A stretch of 64,000 bases of DNA from Streptomyces sp. CB01580 (GCF_001905795.1 NZ_LIXJ01000004.1:124001-188000); one strand, 5' to 3'. Positions 47,781 to 56,785 are shown, counted from the first letter of the stretch. Notes: generated from the sequence alone by a model not told the origin. Numbers and translations are program-made.

Positions 47781-47782
47781 CC

Positions 47783-47955
47783 GCGGGGTGGACAGCCGGC
47801 CCAACCTGCGCTTCCGGCTGCTGCACATCGGCGACACCATGGTCGTGCTCGACCCCGTGACACTGCCCGGCCGCCTGCACCGGGCCGGCTTCGAGGAAGT
47901 CGCGTCGCAGCACCGGCCCGGTCGGCAGATCCGTTTCCTGGCCCGCAAGGCCTGA
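47783..47955 (+). pseudogene. C-terminal fragment of a class I methyltransferase
   Basis: The plus-strand frame encodes SRPNLRFRLLHIGDTMVVLD followed by PVTLPGRLHRAGFEEV and ends FLARKA at a stop. It matches the C-terminal end of SAM-dependent methyltransferases of the 'DPVTLPGRL' type; the SAM-binding part is missing. Only about 57 residues remain. It directly follows the AraC fragment, so a deletion or recombination has joined the two. Confidence 0.65.
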
Positions 47956-47990
47956 CCCCGCGGCCGGTGCCCCGGCCGACGGCCACCCAG

Positions 47991-48006
47991 TTGCGAAGTT
48001 TCGCAA
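47991..48006. promoter_or_regulatory. Palindromic operator-like site upstream of yjdM
   Basis: TTGCGAA-GT-TTCGCAA is a perfect 16-bp dyad ending 29 bp before the GTG start of the zinc-ribbon gene. Its AT-richer, symmetric form is typical of operators for small dimeric repressors (MarR, ArsR or HxlR type), but no such regulator gene is adjacent. Confidence 0.6.
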
Positions 48007-48035
48007 TTCAGATATCCGACAGTTACCGTACCGGG

Positions 48036-48395
48036 GTGATCGAGAATCTGCCGCCCTGTCCCAAGTGCTCGTGCGAGTACACCTACGAGATGAACGCCCT
48101 GGTGGTGTGCCCCGAGTGCGGCCACGAGTGGGTCCCCGCCGAGGGCGACGCCCAGGACGAGGGCGCCTCCGGGGAGCGGGTGATCAGGGACTCCGTCGGC
48201 AATGTGCTGAAGGACGGGGACTCCGTGGTCGTGGTCAAGGCGCTCAAGGTCAAGGGCAGCCCGTCCGGGATCAAGGCCGGTACGAAGGTGCGCGGCATCC
48301 GGCTCGTCGACGGGGTCGACGGGCATGACATCGACTGCCGGATCGACGGGTTCGGAGCCATGCAGCTCAAGTCCGGCGTGGTCAAGAAGGCCTGA
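48036..48395 (+). CDS. yjdM: Zinc-ribbon protein YjdM (PhnA family)
   Basis: A 119-residue protein with an N-terminal zinc ribbon (CPKCSCEYTYEM...CPECGHEW) and the C-terminal SH3-like PhnA domain (RVIRDSVGNVLKDGDSVVVV, LKVKGSPSGIKAGTKVRGIR). The family was once linked to phosphonoacetate use, but its function is uncertain. GTG 48036 gives VIENLPPCPKCS, the family start. No Shine-Dalgarno is evident and the operator-like dyad ends 29 bp upstream, so the transcript leader is short. Confidence 0.93.
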   Translation: MIENLPPCPKCSCEYTYEMNALVVCPECGHEWVPAEGDAQDEGASGERVIRDSVGNVLKDGDSVVVVKALKVKGSPSGIKAGTKVRGIRLVDGVDGHDIDCRIDGFGAMQLKSGVVKKA

Positions 48396-48498
48396 TCCCG
48401 CTGCGCGACCGGTCACGCCGGGGAGCGGCGGGACCGGTCGCGTCCGGGGACGGGGCCGGTCGCGTCGACGGGCGACCGGTCATGTCGACGAGCGGTCG

Positions 48499-50004
48499 TC
48501 AGCGGTTGAACGACGAGCCGAGCCCCGCATTCGTCGGGGTGGTGCCCAGCGTCCCGTGGCCGAAGGTGAACGACCCCTTGGCGGTCGGGCCGGAGGCCGT
48601 GGTCGGAAACACCCAGAGGGAGCCCGCGTCGGCGTTCTCGCCGGGGGCGCCGACGAACAGTTCCGCGCGGCCGTCGCGGTTGGCGTCGACCAGGGTCGCG
48701 GCGGCGCCGAAGCGGTCGTTCGGCTCGGCGACGCCGGGGACGTCCGCCGTGTCCTGGTTGAAGCCCACCGTGCCCTTTCCGGTGGGGCCGGACGCGGTGC
48801 CGGGGAGGACCAGGACCGAACCCGCGTTCTTCGTCGTGCCCAGGTCCTCACCGGGTACGCCGACGGCGATGTCGCCGTAGCCGTCGCCGTTCACGTCCCC
48901 GATGGAGACGGAGGCTCCGAATCCGTCGGACCGTTCGGCGGCGCCCGGGACGCCGGGGCTGTCCTGGTTGAGGACCCGGGCCCGGTCCCCCCGCGGGCCG
49001 GTGGGACCGCCCGGCACGTAGGTGATCATGCCGCCCTTGGCGAGCGGGAGGTCCACGTCGCTGTCGTAGCCGTCGACCGGGCGGCCCACGACGAGGTCGG
49101 CGTACGTGTCGCCGTTCACGTGGCCCGCAGCGATGGTCTCGCCGCCCTGGAGACGGGAACCGTCCGCGCGGTTGACGACGGTGTACTTCTCGCTCGGGCC
49201 GGTGGCACCGCCCTTGCGGATCAGGATGCGCCGGGCGTCGTACTCGTCGCCGTCGTGGACCACGGCGGCCAGGTCGTCGCGGCCGTCGCCGTCGAAGTCG
49301 CCCGCGGTGATGTCGAGGTAGCGCAGGTCGTCCATGTCGCGGATCACCCTGACGGGGGCCGCCGGACTGCCGTCGCGCCCGAACGGGCCGGACAGGACGT
49401 GCGTGTCGCCGCGTCCGCGTCCGAGGGCGACGATGTCGACGGCCCCGTCGCCGTCGAAGTCGCCCACGGCGGTCCTGGTGCCGATCCCCCAATACTGCTC
49501 GTCACCGGTCAGCAGCGTGGCACCGCCGGACAGACCCTGCGGGCCGCCCCAGATCACGGTGAGCGAGCCGGCCTTCTCGGTGGTGCCGGCCGACTCCCCC
49601 GGCGCGCCGATCACGAGGTCGTCGTACCCGTCCCGGTCCAGGTCGGCGGAGACCAGCGAGCTGCCGAACGCGTCACCGGCCTCGGCCCCGTCCGGGACGC
49701 CGGGCGAGTTCTGGGTGAGGACCTGCTTGGTGGAGGTCCTCGGACCGCTCGCGGATCCGTACACGACGCCCACGTAACCGGCCCCGGCCTTGCCGTCGAC
49801 GGTGGCACCGGGCGCGGTGAACGCCACGTCCGGGTAGCCGTCCCCGTTGAAGTCGTTCCGCCCCGGCGGCTGGGCGGGGGCGGACGCGCCGGGCGGGGAT
49901 GCGACGGTCTCGACGGGCACGGCGGATGCGGCGGTCGCGGCCGTGACGGCGAGGACGACAGTGGTTCCGAGAACGGCAGCGGTTCCGAGGACGCGGGATG
50001 TCAC
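48499..50004 (-). CDS. Secreted FG-GAP repeat (integrin alpha-like beta-propeller) protein
   Basis: A 501-residue exported protein. The signal peptide (VTSRVLGTAAVLGTTVVLAV to about TAASAVP) is followed by seven FG-GAP repeats, each with a calcium-binding loop. Examples are DFNGDGYPDVAF, DLDRDGYDDLVIGAPGE, DFDGDGAVDIVALG, DFDGDGRDDLAAVV, HVNGDTYADLVVG, DVNGDGYGDIAVGVPGE and DANRDGRAELFVGAPGE. Seven repeats would close a beta-propeller. There is no anchor, so it is probably released. The role is unknown. GTG 50004 follows AAGGA at the correct spacing. Confidence 0.93.
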   Translation of the reverse strand: MTSRVLGTAAVLGTTVVLAVTAATAASAVPVETVASPPGASAPAQPPGRNDFNGDGYPDVAFTAPGATVDGKAGAGYVGVVYGSASGPRTSTKQVLTQNSPGVPDGAEAGDAFGSSLVSADLDRDGYDDLVIGAPGESAGTTEKAGSLTVIWGGPQGLSGGATLLTGDEQYWGIGTRTAVGDFDGDGAVDIVALGRGRGDTHVLSGPFGRDGSPAAPVRVIRDMDDLRYLDITAGDFDGDGRDDLAAVVHDGDEYDARRILIRKGGATGPSEKYTVVNRADGSRLQGGETIAAGHVNGDTYADLVVGRPVDGYDSDVDLPLAKGGMITYVPGGPTGPRGDRARVLNQDSPGVPGAAERSDGFGASVSIGDVNGDGYGDIAVGVPGEDLGTTKNAGSVLVLPGTASGPTGKGTVGFNQDTADVPGVAEPNDRFGAAATLVDANRDGRAELFVGAPGENADAGSLWVFPTTASGPTAKGSFTFGHGTLGTTPTNAGLGSSFNR

Positions 50005-50197
50005 GTGGATTCCTTTGTTCGGGCGTGAATATCGGATGTGAATACCGGCACTCCACTGACTCGGACCGGCGGCCGGACGCGTTGGTTGCGCGCCCTCCGT
50101 GACCGTCACAGCTCCTCCACGCGGACGCCCCTCCGTCCTGCGGGGCACCACATCCGACGCCGCGCGCCGATCCGCCACGGATCACGGGGCGGCGCCC

Positions 50198-50680
50198 TCA
50201 GACGACGGCCATCGCGGTCAGCAGGACGAACGCCACGAGGGAGAGCGCGGTCCGGATGCGGTGGAGGCCGTTCCAGCGGGCCTCGAACGCCGCGCGGGCC
50301 GCCCCGTCGTCGCCGTCGTCCTCGGATTCCGCGAGCGCCTTGTTCAGCGGGATGTTCCCGGCGATCGTGACGAGGTGGCTGCCGAGTGCGCAGGCCAGGG
50401 CCGCCACCGCGCACGCCCGTTCCGCGTGGCCGGTCCCGGCGCCGCTCCCGAAGGCGGTGACGACCACGGCCGCCGGGAGGACGACCACCCCGACGAAAAG
50501 GACCAGGAAGAGTGGGCCGGGCACCTTCTCGTTGAAGCGGCGCATCGCGTCCGCGAACCGCTCGTCCGGCAGCAGCGCGATGCCCGGCATGATCGCGACC
50601 AGGAACGTCAGCAGGAATCCGGCGTAGATACCGGTCGTGATCACCGCGAGTATCAGGAAGAGGGAGGGCATGGCCTCCAT
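50198..50680 (-). CDS. DUF1772-like membrane protein
   Basis: About 160 residues with four hydrophobic helices (SLFLILAVITTGIYAGFLLTF; FLVLFVGVVVLPAAVVVTAF; ACAVAALACALGSHLVTIAG; TALSLVAFVLLTAMAVV). The conserved IPLNKAL and RWNGLHRIRTALSL blocks of the DUF1772 family are present. Function unknown. Possible starts are 50683, 50680 and 50671; GGAGG lies only 2 nt before the last, so the start is uncertain. Confidence 0.82.
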   Translation of the reverse strand: MEAMPSLFLILAVITTGIYAGFLLTFLVAIMPGIALLPDERFADAMRRFNEKVPGPLFLVLFVGVVVLPAAVVVTAFGSGAGTGHAERACAVAALACALGSHLVTIAGNIPLNKALAESEDDGDDGAARAAFEARWNGLHRIRTALSLVAFVLLTAMAVV

Positions 50681-50838
50681 CATGGCCACGGCGGGCGGCG
50701 CGCACAGCCGGTTTCCGCGGGAGCGGCCCGCGCAGCCGGCTCCCGTACGAACGGCCCGCACCGCCGGTTCCCGGCTCCCGATCGCGAGTTCCGGCTTCCG
50801 GTCCGGCTACCGAACCCGGCCGCGGTGCGGGCGAGGGC

Positions 50839-51798
50839 TCAGGACACCACGTCCTTGCGGCCGAACCCCCTGAACGCGAGCGCGAACAGGACCAGCGCGT
50901 ACGCCACCGAGACCGACGCCCCCTTCAGCATGCCGCCCCATTCGAGTTCGGGCTGGAGCGCGTCCGCCCACGCGAACTGCCAGTGCGCGGGCAGGAATTC
51001 GCGCCAGGAACCGAGCGCGGTGACGGCGTCCAGCACATTGCCGACGATCGTCAGCCCGACCGCCCCGCCGACGGCGCCCAGCGGGGCGTCGGTCCTCGTC
51101 GACAGCCAGAACGCCAGCCCGGCGGTGACCAGTTGGGACACGAAGACGAACGCGACGGCGAGCGCCAGCCGCGACATCGCCGTCGTGGCGTCGAGCGCGC
51201 CGCCGGTGGGGAGCTGGAGCGGTCCCCACCCGTACGCGACGGTCCCCGCGGCCAGGGCGACGAGCGGCAGCAGCAGCATCGCGGCCAGGCTGAAGCCGAG
51301 GGCCACGACGAGCTTGCTCCACAGCAGCCTGGCCCGGGGCACGGGCGCCGCCAGCAGGTAGCGCAGCGAGGACCAACTGGCCTCGGACGCCACCGTGTCG
51401 CCGCAGAACAGTGCCACCGGGATCACGAGCAGGAACCCCGCGGACACGAACAGGCAGGTCGCGGCGAAATTCGCGCCGGACGCGGTCGCGGTGTCCATCA
51501 GGGTGATCCGTCCGCCACCGCCGCCCCGCGAGGACGGCGTGCCGCCGATCGCGAACGCGGCGATCAGGACGAACGGCAGCAGGGCCAGCACCGCGCCCAT
51601 GAACAGCGTGCGGCGTCTGCGCAGTTGGCGCACCGCCTCGACACGCAGCGGCAGGGTGCGCCGGGCGCGGTAGCCGGGCGCACCCGCCCCGTCCCCGGCA
51701 TCGCGCGCACCGGACACACCGGATGCACCGGACGCTTCGGATGCGTCCGGCACGTCGATCGTCGCGCCGGTCTCTGTGGCATCGCCTGTGGCACTCAT
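50839..51798 (-). CDS. ABC-2 type transporter permease
   Basis: A 319-residue membrane protein with about six helices. The cytoplasmic N-terminus (about 1-65) is Asp/Ala/Gly-rich and then Arg-rich, and the first helix is at about 66-86. The loop EASWSSLRYLLAAPVPRARLLWSKL is the coupling region of ABC-2 permeases. It overlaps the 3' end of the upstream hydrolase/ATPase gene by 4 nt, so it must be the membrane partner of that ATPase domain. The cargo is unknown. Confidence 0.92.
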   Translation of the reverse strand: MSATGDATETGATIDVPDASEASGASGVSGARDAGDGAGAPGYRARRTLPLRVEAVRQLRRRRTLFMGAVLALLPFVLIAAFAIGGTPSSRGGGGGRITLMDTATASGANFAATCLFVSAGFLLVIPVALFCGDTVASEASWSSLRYLLAAPVPRARLLWSKLVVALGFSLAAMLLLPLVALAAGTVAYGWGPLQLPTGGALDATTAMSRLALAVAFVFVSQLVTAGLAFWLSTRTDAPLGAVGGAVGLTIVGNVLDAVTALGSWREFLPAHWQFAWADALQPELEWGGMLKGASVSVAYALVLFALAFRGFGRKDVVS

Positions 51799-54521
51799 GC
51801 GGAGCCTCCGGAAATCAGGGTCAGGAACGCGTCCTCCAGGCGGCGGTGCGGCCCGACGCCGGTCAACGGCACGTCGAGCCGGACCAGTTCGGCGATCAGA
51901 TCGGACGTCGTGGTGCTGGTCCCGTCGAGGCGTACCAGCAGTCCCCGCCCGTCGTCCGTACGCGTGGCCGAGCCGATCCCCGGCAGCGCGGCGACCTTCT
52001 CCACGAGGGGGTCGGGCAGTTCGCGTGCGGCGGTGACCAGCAGCACGTCGCCGGAGCCGGTGATCTCGGCGACCGGGCCCGCCTGGACGAGCCGGCCCCG
52101 GTCCATGACCACGAGATGGGTGCAGGACTGTTCGACCTCGGAGAGGAGATGGCTGGAGACGATGACGGTACGGCCCCCGGCCGCGTACCGGATCATCACG
52201 TCGCGCATCTCGCGGATCTGGGGCGGGTCGAGCCCGTTCGTCGGTTCGTCGAGGATGAGCAGGTCCGGCATTCCGAGCATGGCCTGGGCGATGGCCAGCC
52301 GCTGCCGCATGCCCTGCGAGTACGTGCGGACGGCGCGGGCGAGGGCGTCACCGAGCCCGGCGATCTCCAGGGCCTCGTCGATGCGGGAGTCCTCGGCGGG
52401 GCGGCCGGTGGCCGCCCAGTACAGCTCCAGATTGGCGCGGCCGGACAGGTGCGGCAGGAATCCGGCTCCCTCGACGAACGCCCCGACGCGCGACAGCACG
52501 GGCGCGCCCGGCCGGACGGTCTGCCCGAACACGCGGATCTCGCCGTCGTCCGGTGTGATCAGGCCCATGAGCATGCGCAGGGTGGTGGTCTTGCCCGCGC
52601 CGTTGGGGCCGAGGAGTCCGAGCACCTGCCCCTTCTCGACCTGGAAGGACAGGTCCTTCACCGCATACCTGGCGGCCGACTTGGCGTACCTCTTCGACAG
52701 GCCGGTGATGCGGAGGGGGACGGCGGCGAGTGCCGGGTCGGGTGCGGTGCCGGGCGCCGGGCGCGTGGTGCGCCGGGTGCCGGAGCCAGGGGTGCGGCGG
52801 GCGATGGACAGCAGCAGGGCGGCGATCACCGCGGCGGCTGCCGGGAGCCCCCAGGTCCACCGGGGCAGCGCGGCCGCCGCCGTCCTCAGGGCGGGGGTGG
52901 TGGGGACGGTGAGCGGTCCGGTGGCGGTCGCGGTGTACGTCGCAGGTTCGGCCGGTGAGGCGTAGCCGAGATCGGTCGCGGAGAGGACCAGCCGGAGCCG
53001 GTGCCCCGCGTCGAACCGGTGGTCGATGGCGGGGAGGGTCAGCTCCACGTCCCGGCCCTGCCGGTCCGGGGTGATGCGGAAGGGGGCGACGAGCTGCGCG
53101 GGCAGCACCTGCTGCCTGCCGTCCGGCGATACGTCGTACACCTTGCCGAACAGCACGGCGTCGCCGTGGTCCGCCCTCACGTTCATCCGCACGGTCGGGG
53201 AGCCGGTGACGCGCACGGGCCCGTCCAGCGGCGCGGAGTCGAAGCGCGCGTACTGTCCGGGGAAGTCCATGGAGAGGCCGACACCGAGCGAGGACAGCCG
53301 GGTCAGCCCGCCGCCGACGCCCGGTACGACGGAGATGCCGGGCGGGTTGGCCCCGGCCGGGTTGCGGAATGTCTGCGTCCGCCGTTCGAGGCCGATCGTC
53401 CTCGCCCCGTCGCCGGCCAGTCCCGGGTACGTGGCACTGCTCGCCCCGCGCGTGCGGGCGGCGCCGTCGGTGGAGTCGACGCCTCCGGTCCTGGTGACGC
53501 GGAAGGCGGGGCCGGTGTCGGCGTTCGTGTCGTTCTTGAGGTAGCGGTCGAACCAGTCGGTGATCCGGCCGTGGATCCGGTCGGCCTCCAGGTCGCCGCC
53601 GTCGTGCCCGCCCGCGATCCAGTCGACGGCGACCGGTGCGCCGTTGGCGCGGATCGCACGGGCCATGGCGTCCGCCTGGCCGAGCGGGAAGAGGGAGTCG
53701 GACTGGCCCTGCACGATGAGCGCGGGCACTGCGATCCGGTCGGCGACGGCGCTCGGGGACCGTTCGGTGAGCAGTGCGCGCGCGGCGGCGTCGGGTTTCC
53801 CGGTGACGGCGACCCGTTCGTACATCGCGCAGATCCGCTCCTCGAACTTCTGGCAGCCGCCGCCCGTGGTGACGAAGATCCCGGCCCACAGCCTCTTGAA
53901 GACCCCGTCGGGGAAGAGCGCGTCGGCCAGGTTCCAGTACGTGATCTGCGGAGCGACGGCGTCGACGCGCCGGTCGTACCCGGCGGCGAGCAGCGAGACG
54001 GCACCGCCGTAGGAGGCGCCGGTGACGCCGACACGCGGGTCGCCCTCGGCGTCGAGCCGCACCTCGGGCCGGTCCGCGAGCCAGTCGATCAGCCGGGAGA
54101 CGTCCTTGACCTCGCGGTCGGGGGCGTTGAGCGAGATCTCCCCGCCGGACTTCCCGAACCCCCGGGCGGACCAGGTCAGCACGGCGTACCCGGCACCGGC
54201 CAGCCGCTCGGCCTGCGCCCGTACATCGTCCTTGCTGCCGCCGAACCCGTGCCCGATCAGTACGGCCGGGCGGCGTTCCGTGCCGCCCGTGGTGAAGTAC
54301 GAGGTGTCCAGGGACACCCCGTCGACACGCATCGTCCGGTCCTGGCGGTGCACGGCGGGGGTGCCGTCGTCGGCCACGGCGTTCCACGTCCCGGCGGCGG
54401 CCAGTACGGCGAGCGCCGCGAGGCCCGCGGCCCACCGGCCGCGCACGCCCCCGCGCCCTCGCCGGCGGGCCCGGGACAGCAGAAGCCGCCATCGTGACGT
54501 ACGCGCTTGAGGGGTCTCCAT
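51795..54521 (-). CDS. Fusion of an extracytoplasmic alpha/beta hydrolase and an ABC transporter ATPase
   Basis: A 908-residue two-part protein. Residues 31-50 form a membrane anchor. Residues about 60-340 are an alpha/beta hydrolase of the X-Pro dipeptidyl-peptidase/CocE type with nucleophile Ser170 (TGASYGG), Asp275 (GQSDSLFP) and His306 (GGHDGGD). About 370-535 is the jelly-roll domain found C-terminal in that family. A second helix at about 556-573 returns the chain to the cytoplasm, where an ABC ATPase follows (Walker A GPNGAGKTT 638-646, signature YSQGM, Walker B LLILDEPTNGLD). Its stop overlaps the ABC-2 permease gene. The design couples outside hydrolysis to an exporter in one chain. 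Confidence 0.92.
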   Translation of the reverse strand: METPQARTSRWRLLLSRARRRGRGGVRGRWAAGLAALAVLAAAGTWNAVADDGTPAVHRQDRTMRVDGVSLDTSYFTTGGTERRPAVLIGHGFGGSKDDVRAQAERLAGAGYAVLTWSARGFGKSGGEISLNAPDREVKDVSRLIDWLADRPEVRLDAEGDPRVGVTGASYGGAVSLLAAGYDRRVDAVAPQITYWNLADALFPDGVFKRLWAGIFVTTGGGCQKFEERICAMYERVAVTGKPDAAARALLTERSPSAVADRIAVPALIVQGQSDSLFPLGQADAMARAIRANGAPVAVDWIAGGHDGGDLEADRIHGRITDWFDRYLKNDTNADTGPAFRVTRTGGVDSTDGAARTRGASSATYPGLAGDGARTIGLERRTQTFRNPAGANPPGISVVPGVGGGLTRLSSLGVGLSMDFPGQYARFDSAPLDGPVRVTGSPTVRMNVRADHGDAVLFGKVYDVSPDGRQQVLPAQLVAPFRITPDRQGRDVELTLPAIDHRFDAGHRLRLVLSATDLGYASPAEPATYTATATGPLTVPTTPALRTAAAALPRWTWGLPAAAAVIAALLLSIARRTPGSGTRRTTRPAPGTAPDPALAAVPLRITGLSKRYAKSAARYAVKDLSFQVEKGQVLGLLGPNGAGKTTTLRMLMGLITPDDGEIRVFGQTVRPGAPVLSRVGAFVEGAGFLPHLSGRANLELYWAATGRPAEDSRIDEALEIAGLGDALARAVRTYSQGMRQRLAIAQAMLGMPDLLILDEPTNGLDPPQIREMRDVMIRYAAGGRTVIVSSHLLSEVEQSCTHLVVMDRGRLVQAGPVAEITGSGDVLLVTAARELPDPLVEKVAALPGIGSATRTDDGRGLLVRLDGTSTTTSDLIAELVRLDVPLTGVGPHRRLEDAFLTLISGGSA

Positions 54522-54751
54522 GCTTCCCGACCCTAAGCGGACGGCCGCCGTGCGCGGGCAGCCGTCAGGGGGAAGTCTCCGGCCGCCGCCCGGTGTACGG
54601 CCGCCGCCCGGCGTACTCCGTAGGCGGTACGCCGGGGCGATACGCGGTGCGCGCCGGGAATGCGCGGCAGGTGCCGGTGCGAGGAATCGAAGGGACGCCC
54701 GACACGGGCGGGCGTCTGGCGGCGGCCTTCGCGGGCTGGCACCCTGCCGAC
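54522..54751. other. Divergent region between the hydrolase/ATPase gene and the P-loop gene
   Basis: 230 bp, with repeated GCCGCCGCCCGG / GGCGTACTCCGTAGGCGGTACGCC-like words around 54580-54635 that form an imperfect dyad. Promoters for both directions should lie here; none is clear. Confidence 0.3.
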
Positions 54752-55288
54752 ATGAATCAGGCGGAGGTATTGCTCATCGGCGGGCGCGCGGGCGTGGGGA
54801 AGTCGACCGTGGCCTGGGAGGTGTCGGCGCTGTTGCGGGCGGCGGAGGTGGCGCACGCGGTGCTGGAGGGCGATCTGATGGGGCAGGTCCATCCGGCTCC
54901 GCCCGGCGATCCGCACCGGGCGGGGATCACCGAGCGCAATCTGGCGGCGGTCTGGTCGAACTTCGCGGAACTCGGGTACCGGCGGCTCGTCTACACCAAC
55001 ACGGTGAGCGTGCTGCCGGAGTCGGCGGCGATGTTCGAGCACGCGATGGGCTCGCACGTACGGATCGTCCGCGTTCTGCTCACCGCCACCGACACCACGA
55101 CGTACGGCCGGCTCCTGGGCCGGGAGATCGGCTCGGAACTGGACCGCGAGGTGGCGAACAGCATGCGCCGGGCCCGTTTCCTGGACGAACACGCACCGAC
55201 GGACACGGTGCGTGTGGCGACGGACGGCCGGAAGGTCACGGATCTCGCGCGCGAGGTGGTGGCCGTGACGGGATGGGGGCCCCAGTAG
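54752..55288 (+). CDS. P-loop kinase-like ATPase of unknown function
   Basis: A 178-residue protein with Walker A GRAGVGKST (residues 11-19) and a kinase-like body (VAHAVLEGDLMGQVHPAPPG, ELGYRRLVYTNTVSVLPES, RARFLDEHAPTDTV), resembling small nucleotide- or antibiotic-kinase-like AAA proteins of actinobacteria. The substrate is unknown. ATG 54752 has no obvious Shine-Dalgarno and may be leaderless; the open frame continues upstream without homology. Single gene. Confidence 0.82.
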   Translation: MNQAEVLLIGGRAGVGKSTVAWEVSALLRAAEVAHAVLEGDLMGQVHPAPPGDPHRAGITERNLAAVWSNFAELGYRRLVYTNTVSVLPESAAMFEHAMGSHVRIVRVLLTATDTTTYGRLLGREIGSELDREVANSMRRARFLDEHAPTDTVRVATDGRKVTDLAREVVAVTGWGPQ

Positions 55289-55319
55289 CCCCGGACCGGT
55301 TCCACCGTGTACCCGGTGA

Positions 55320-56042
55320 TCACATGGTGTTGACGATGAGTCCGATGTGGGTGAAGTAGTTCAGACCGCCGAAGAGCAGGAAGGCGATTCCGGCCAGTCC
55401 CCAGACGACTCCGACGACCGGGCTCATCCATCCCCTGGGGCGCCGCAGTGCGAACGGGAAGAGGACCGCGCCGATGCCGACCAGTACGTACAGCCCGGAC
55501 ATGAAGCTCGCCTCCAGGATCGGCCACTGCGCGAACTCCCCGGAGATGGGCTCCTCGGGCGGGGCGGCAAAAAGGGTGTACGTCCAGCCCGCGGCGGCGA
55601 TTCCGAAACAGGCGAGCCCCATGCCGAAGACGAATACGGAGATGGGTGACGCCACGCGGGCCGTACGGACGACGCCGTCGTCACCGAGGAGTTCGGCACC
55701 GCGCTTCCAGAGGTAGAAGGCGGCGGCGAGCAGGAACACGCCGAAGGCCAGCGCGGGTTCGCCGAAGATCACGTTGTCGAACGGAAAGCCCTGTCCGGCG
55801 AGCGGCCAGGTCAGGGTCATGTGGAGGCCGGTGGTGACGAGGGTGAAGCCGAGGGCGCCGAACGCCAGTGCCCAGCCGTCGGGCGTGATGGTGCGCCGGG
55901 AGGTGAGCAACTGACGCCCCAGCGCCACCACGAGCAACAGTCCGGCGCCGGCCGCCACCGACATGATCGTGTTGTACGTCGGCATTCTGGTCCAGTCGAT
56001 CTTCAGACCGGTCGCGGCGAGGGGCATGGCGTGCTGGATCAT
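55320..56042 (-). CDS. DUF981 family membrane protein
   Basis: A 240-residue integral membrane protein with about seven hydrophobic helices. The conserved GWALAFGALGFTLVTTGLHM and the block around FDNVIFGEPALAFGV match the DUF981 family. Function unknown. It begins 28 bp after the DUF4291 gene on the same strand. Confidence 0.85.
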   Translation of the reverse strand: MIQHAMPLAATGLKIDWTRMPTYNTIMSVAAGAGLLLVVALGRQLLTSRRTITPDGWALAFGALGFTLVTTGLHMTLTWPLAGQGFPFDNVIFGEPALAFGVFLLAAAFYLWKRGAELLGDDGVVRTARVASPISVFVFGMGLACFGIAAAGWTYTLFAAPPEEPISGEFAQWPILEASFMSGLYVLVGIGAVLFPFALRRPRGWMSPVVGVVWGLAGIAFLLFGGLNYFTHIGLIVNTM

Positions 56043-56070
56043 TCACACAGCATAACCACCCCTATGTACC

Positions 56071-56712
56071 CTATGGGCGTTTTGCACTTTCTTGCTCCAG
56101 GGGCGCCCGGTCCGCCGGAAGCGGCACCCCGCCCAGCGGATACGGCACCTCCCGCGGCAGGAGGCCGGCCGCCTCGTCGAGCCGCCCCGCCGTCACGTGT
56201 TCGTGGATGCGCCGGGCCAGCGGCGTGACGTCACGGATCGCGACGGTCCACTCGTCCGCGTACCGTCGCGACGCCTCGCCGGACAGGCCGAGTTGCAGCG
56301 AACGGTACGGGAGCCGGTCCAGGCGCAGATCGCGTTCCGGGTCCCACTGGACGCGGGCCGGGCTCCGGCGCAGGCTGTCCTGCCAGGCGGCACGGTCGGC
56401 GTGAACTCCGCGCACGTAGTGGGAGAGTTCGGAGCGGGCCAGCGCCCAGTCGAATCCCTCGCGGGCGATCTCGACGGCCAGAACGGTCTCCTGGCCCTCC
56501 TTCACGGCCCAGCCGCAGCGGTACATCATCCACAGGAAGCTCGGCTTGATCCATGTCATGCGGTCGCGCTTCCACGCCTCCGGGAACCGCCCGTCGCGCG
56601 CCGCCGGCTGCCCGATGAACGGGGCGTACGCCTGATAGACGGTGATCGTCGTGTCCGTGTACAGGGCGCGGATCTCGTGCTGCGGCCTGACCGGAGCGGT
56701 CGCGGTGTTCAT
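56071..56712 (-). CDS. DUF4291 family protein
   Basis: A 213-residue soluble protein. The highly conserved DUF4291 core is clear: EIRALYTDTTITVYQAYAP, then RDRMTWIKPSFLWMMYRCGW and WDPERDLRLDRLPYRSLQLG. Function unknown. ATG 56712 is the family start; the open frame upstream runs antisense to the transglycosylase gene and is not coding. Confidence 0.92.
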   Translation of the reverse strand: MNTATAPVRPQHEIRALYTDTTITVYQAYAPFIGQPAARDGRFPEAWKRDRMTWIKPSFLWMMYRCGWAVKEGQETVLAVEIAREGFDWALARSELSHYVRGVHADRAAWQDSLRRSPARVQWDPERDLRLDRLPYRSLQLGLSGEASRRYADEWTVAIRDVTPLARRIHEHVTAGRLDEAAGLLPREVPYPLGGVPLPADRAPLEQESAKRP

Positions 56713-56785
56713 GGCCCCATCACAGCATCGGCGAGGCGTACGCCGCGAGCGAATTGCACCGCGCCGACGGCGTCGACGCCGAAAA

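Noticed and set aside
47445..48035. Upstream extension of yjdM through the fragment region
   Set aside because: The zinc-ribbon protein family starts at VIENLPPCPKC; upstream codons have no homology and cross the operator-like dyad.
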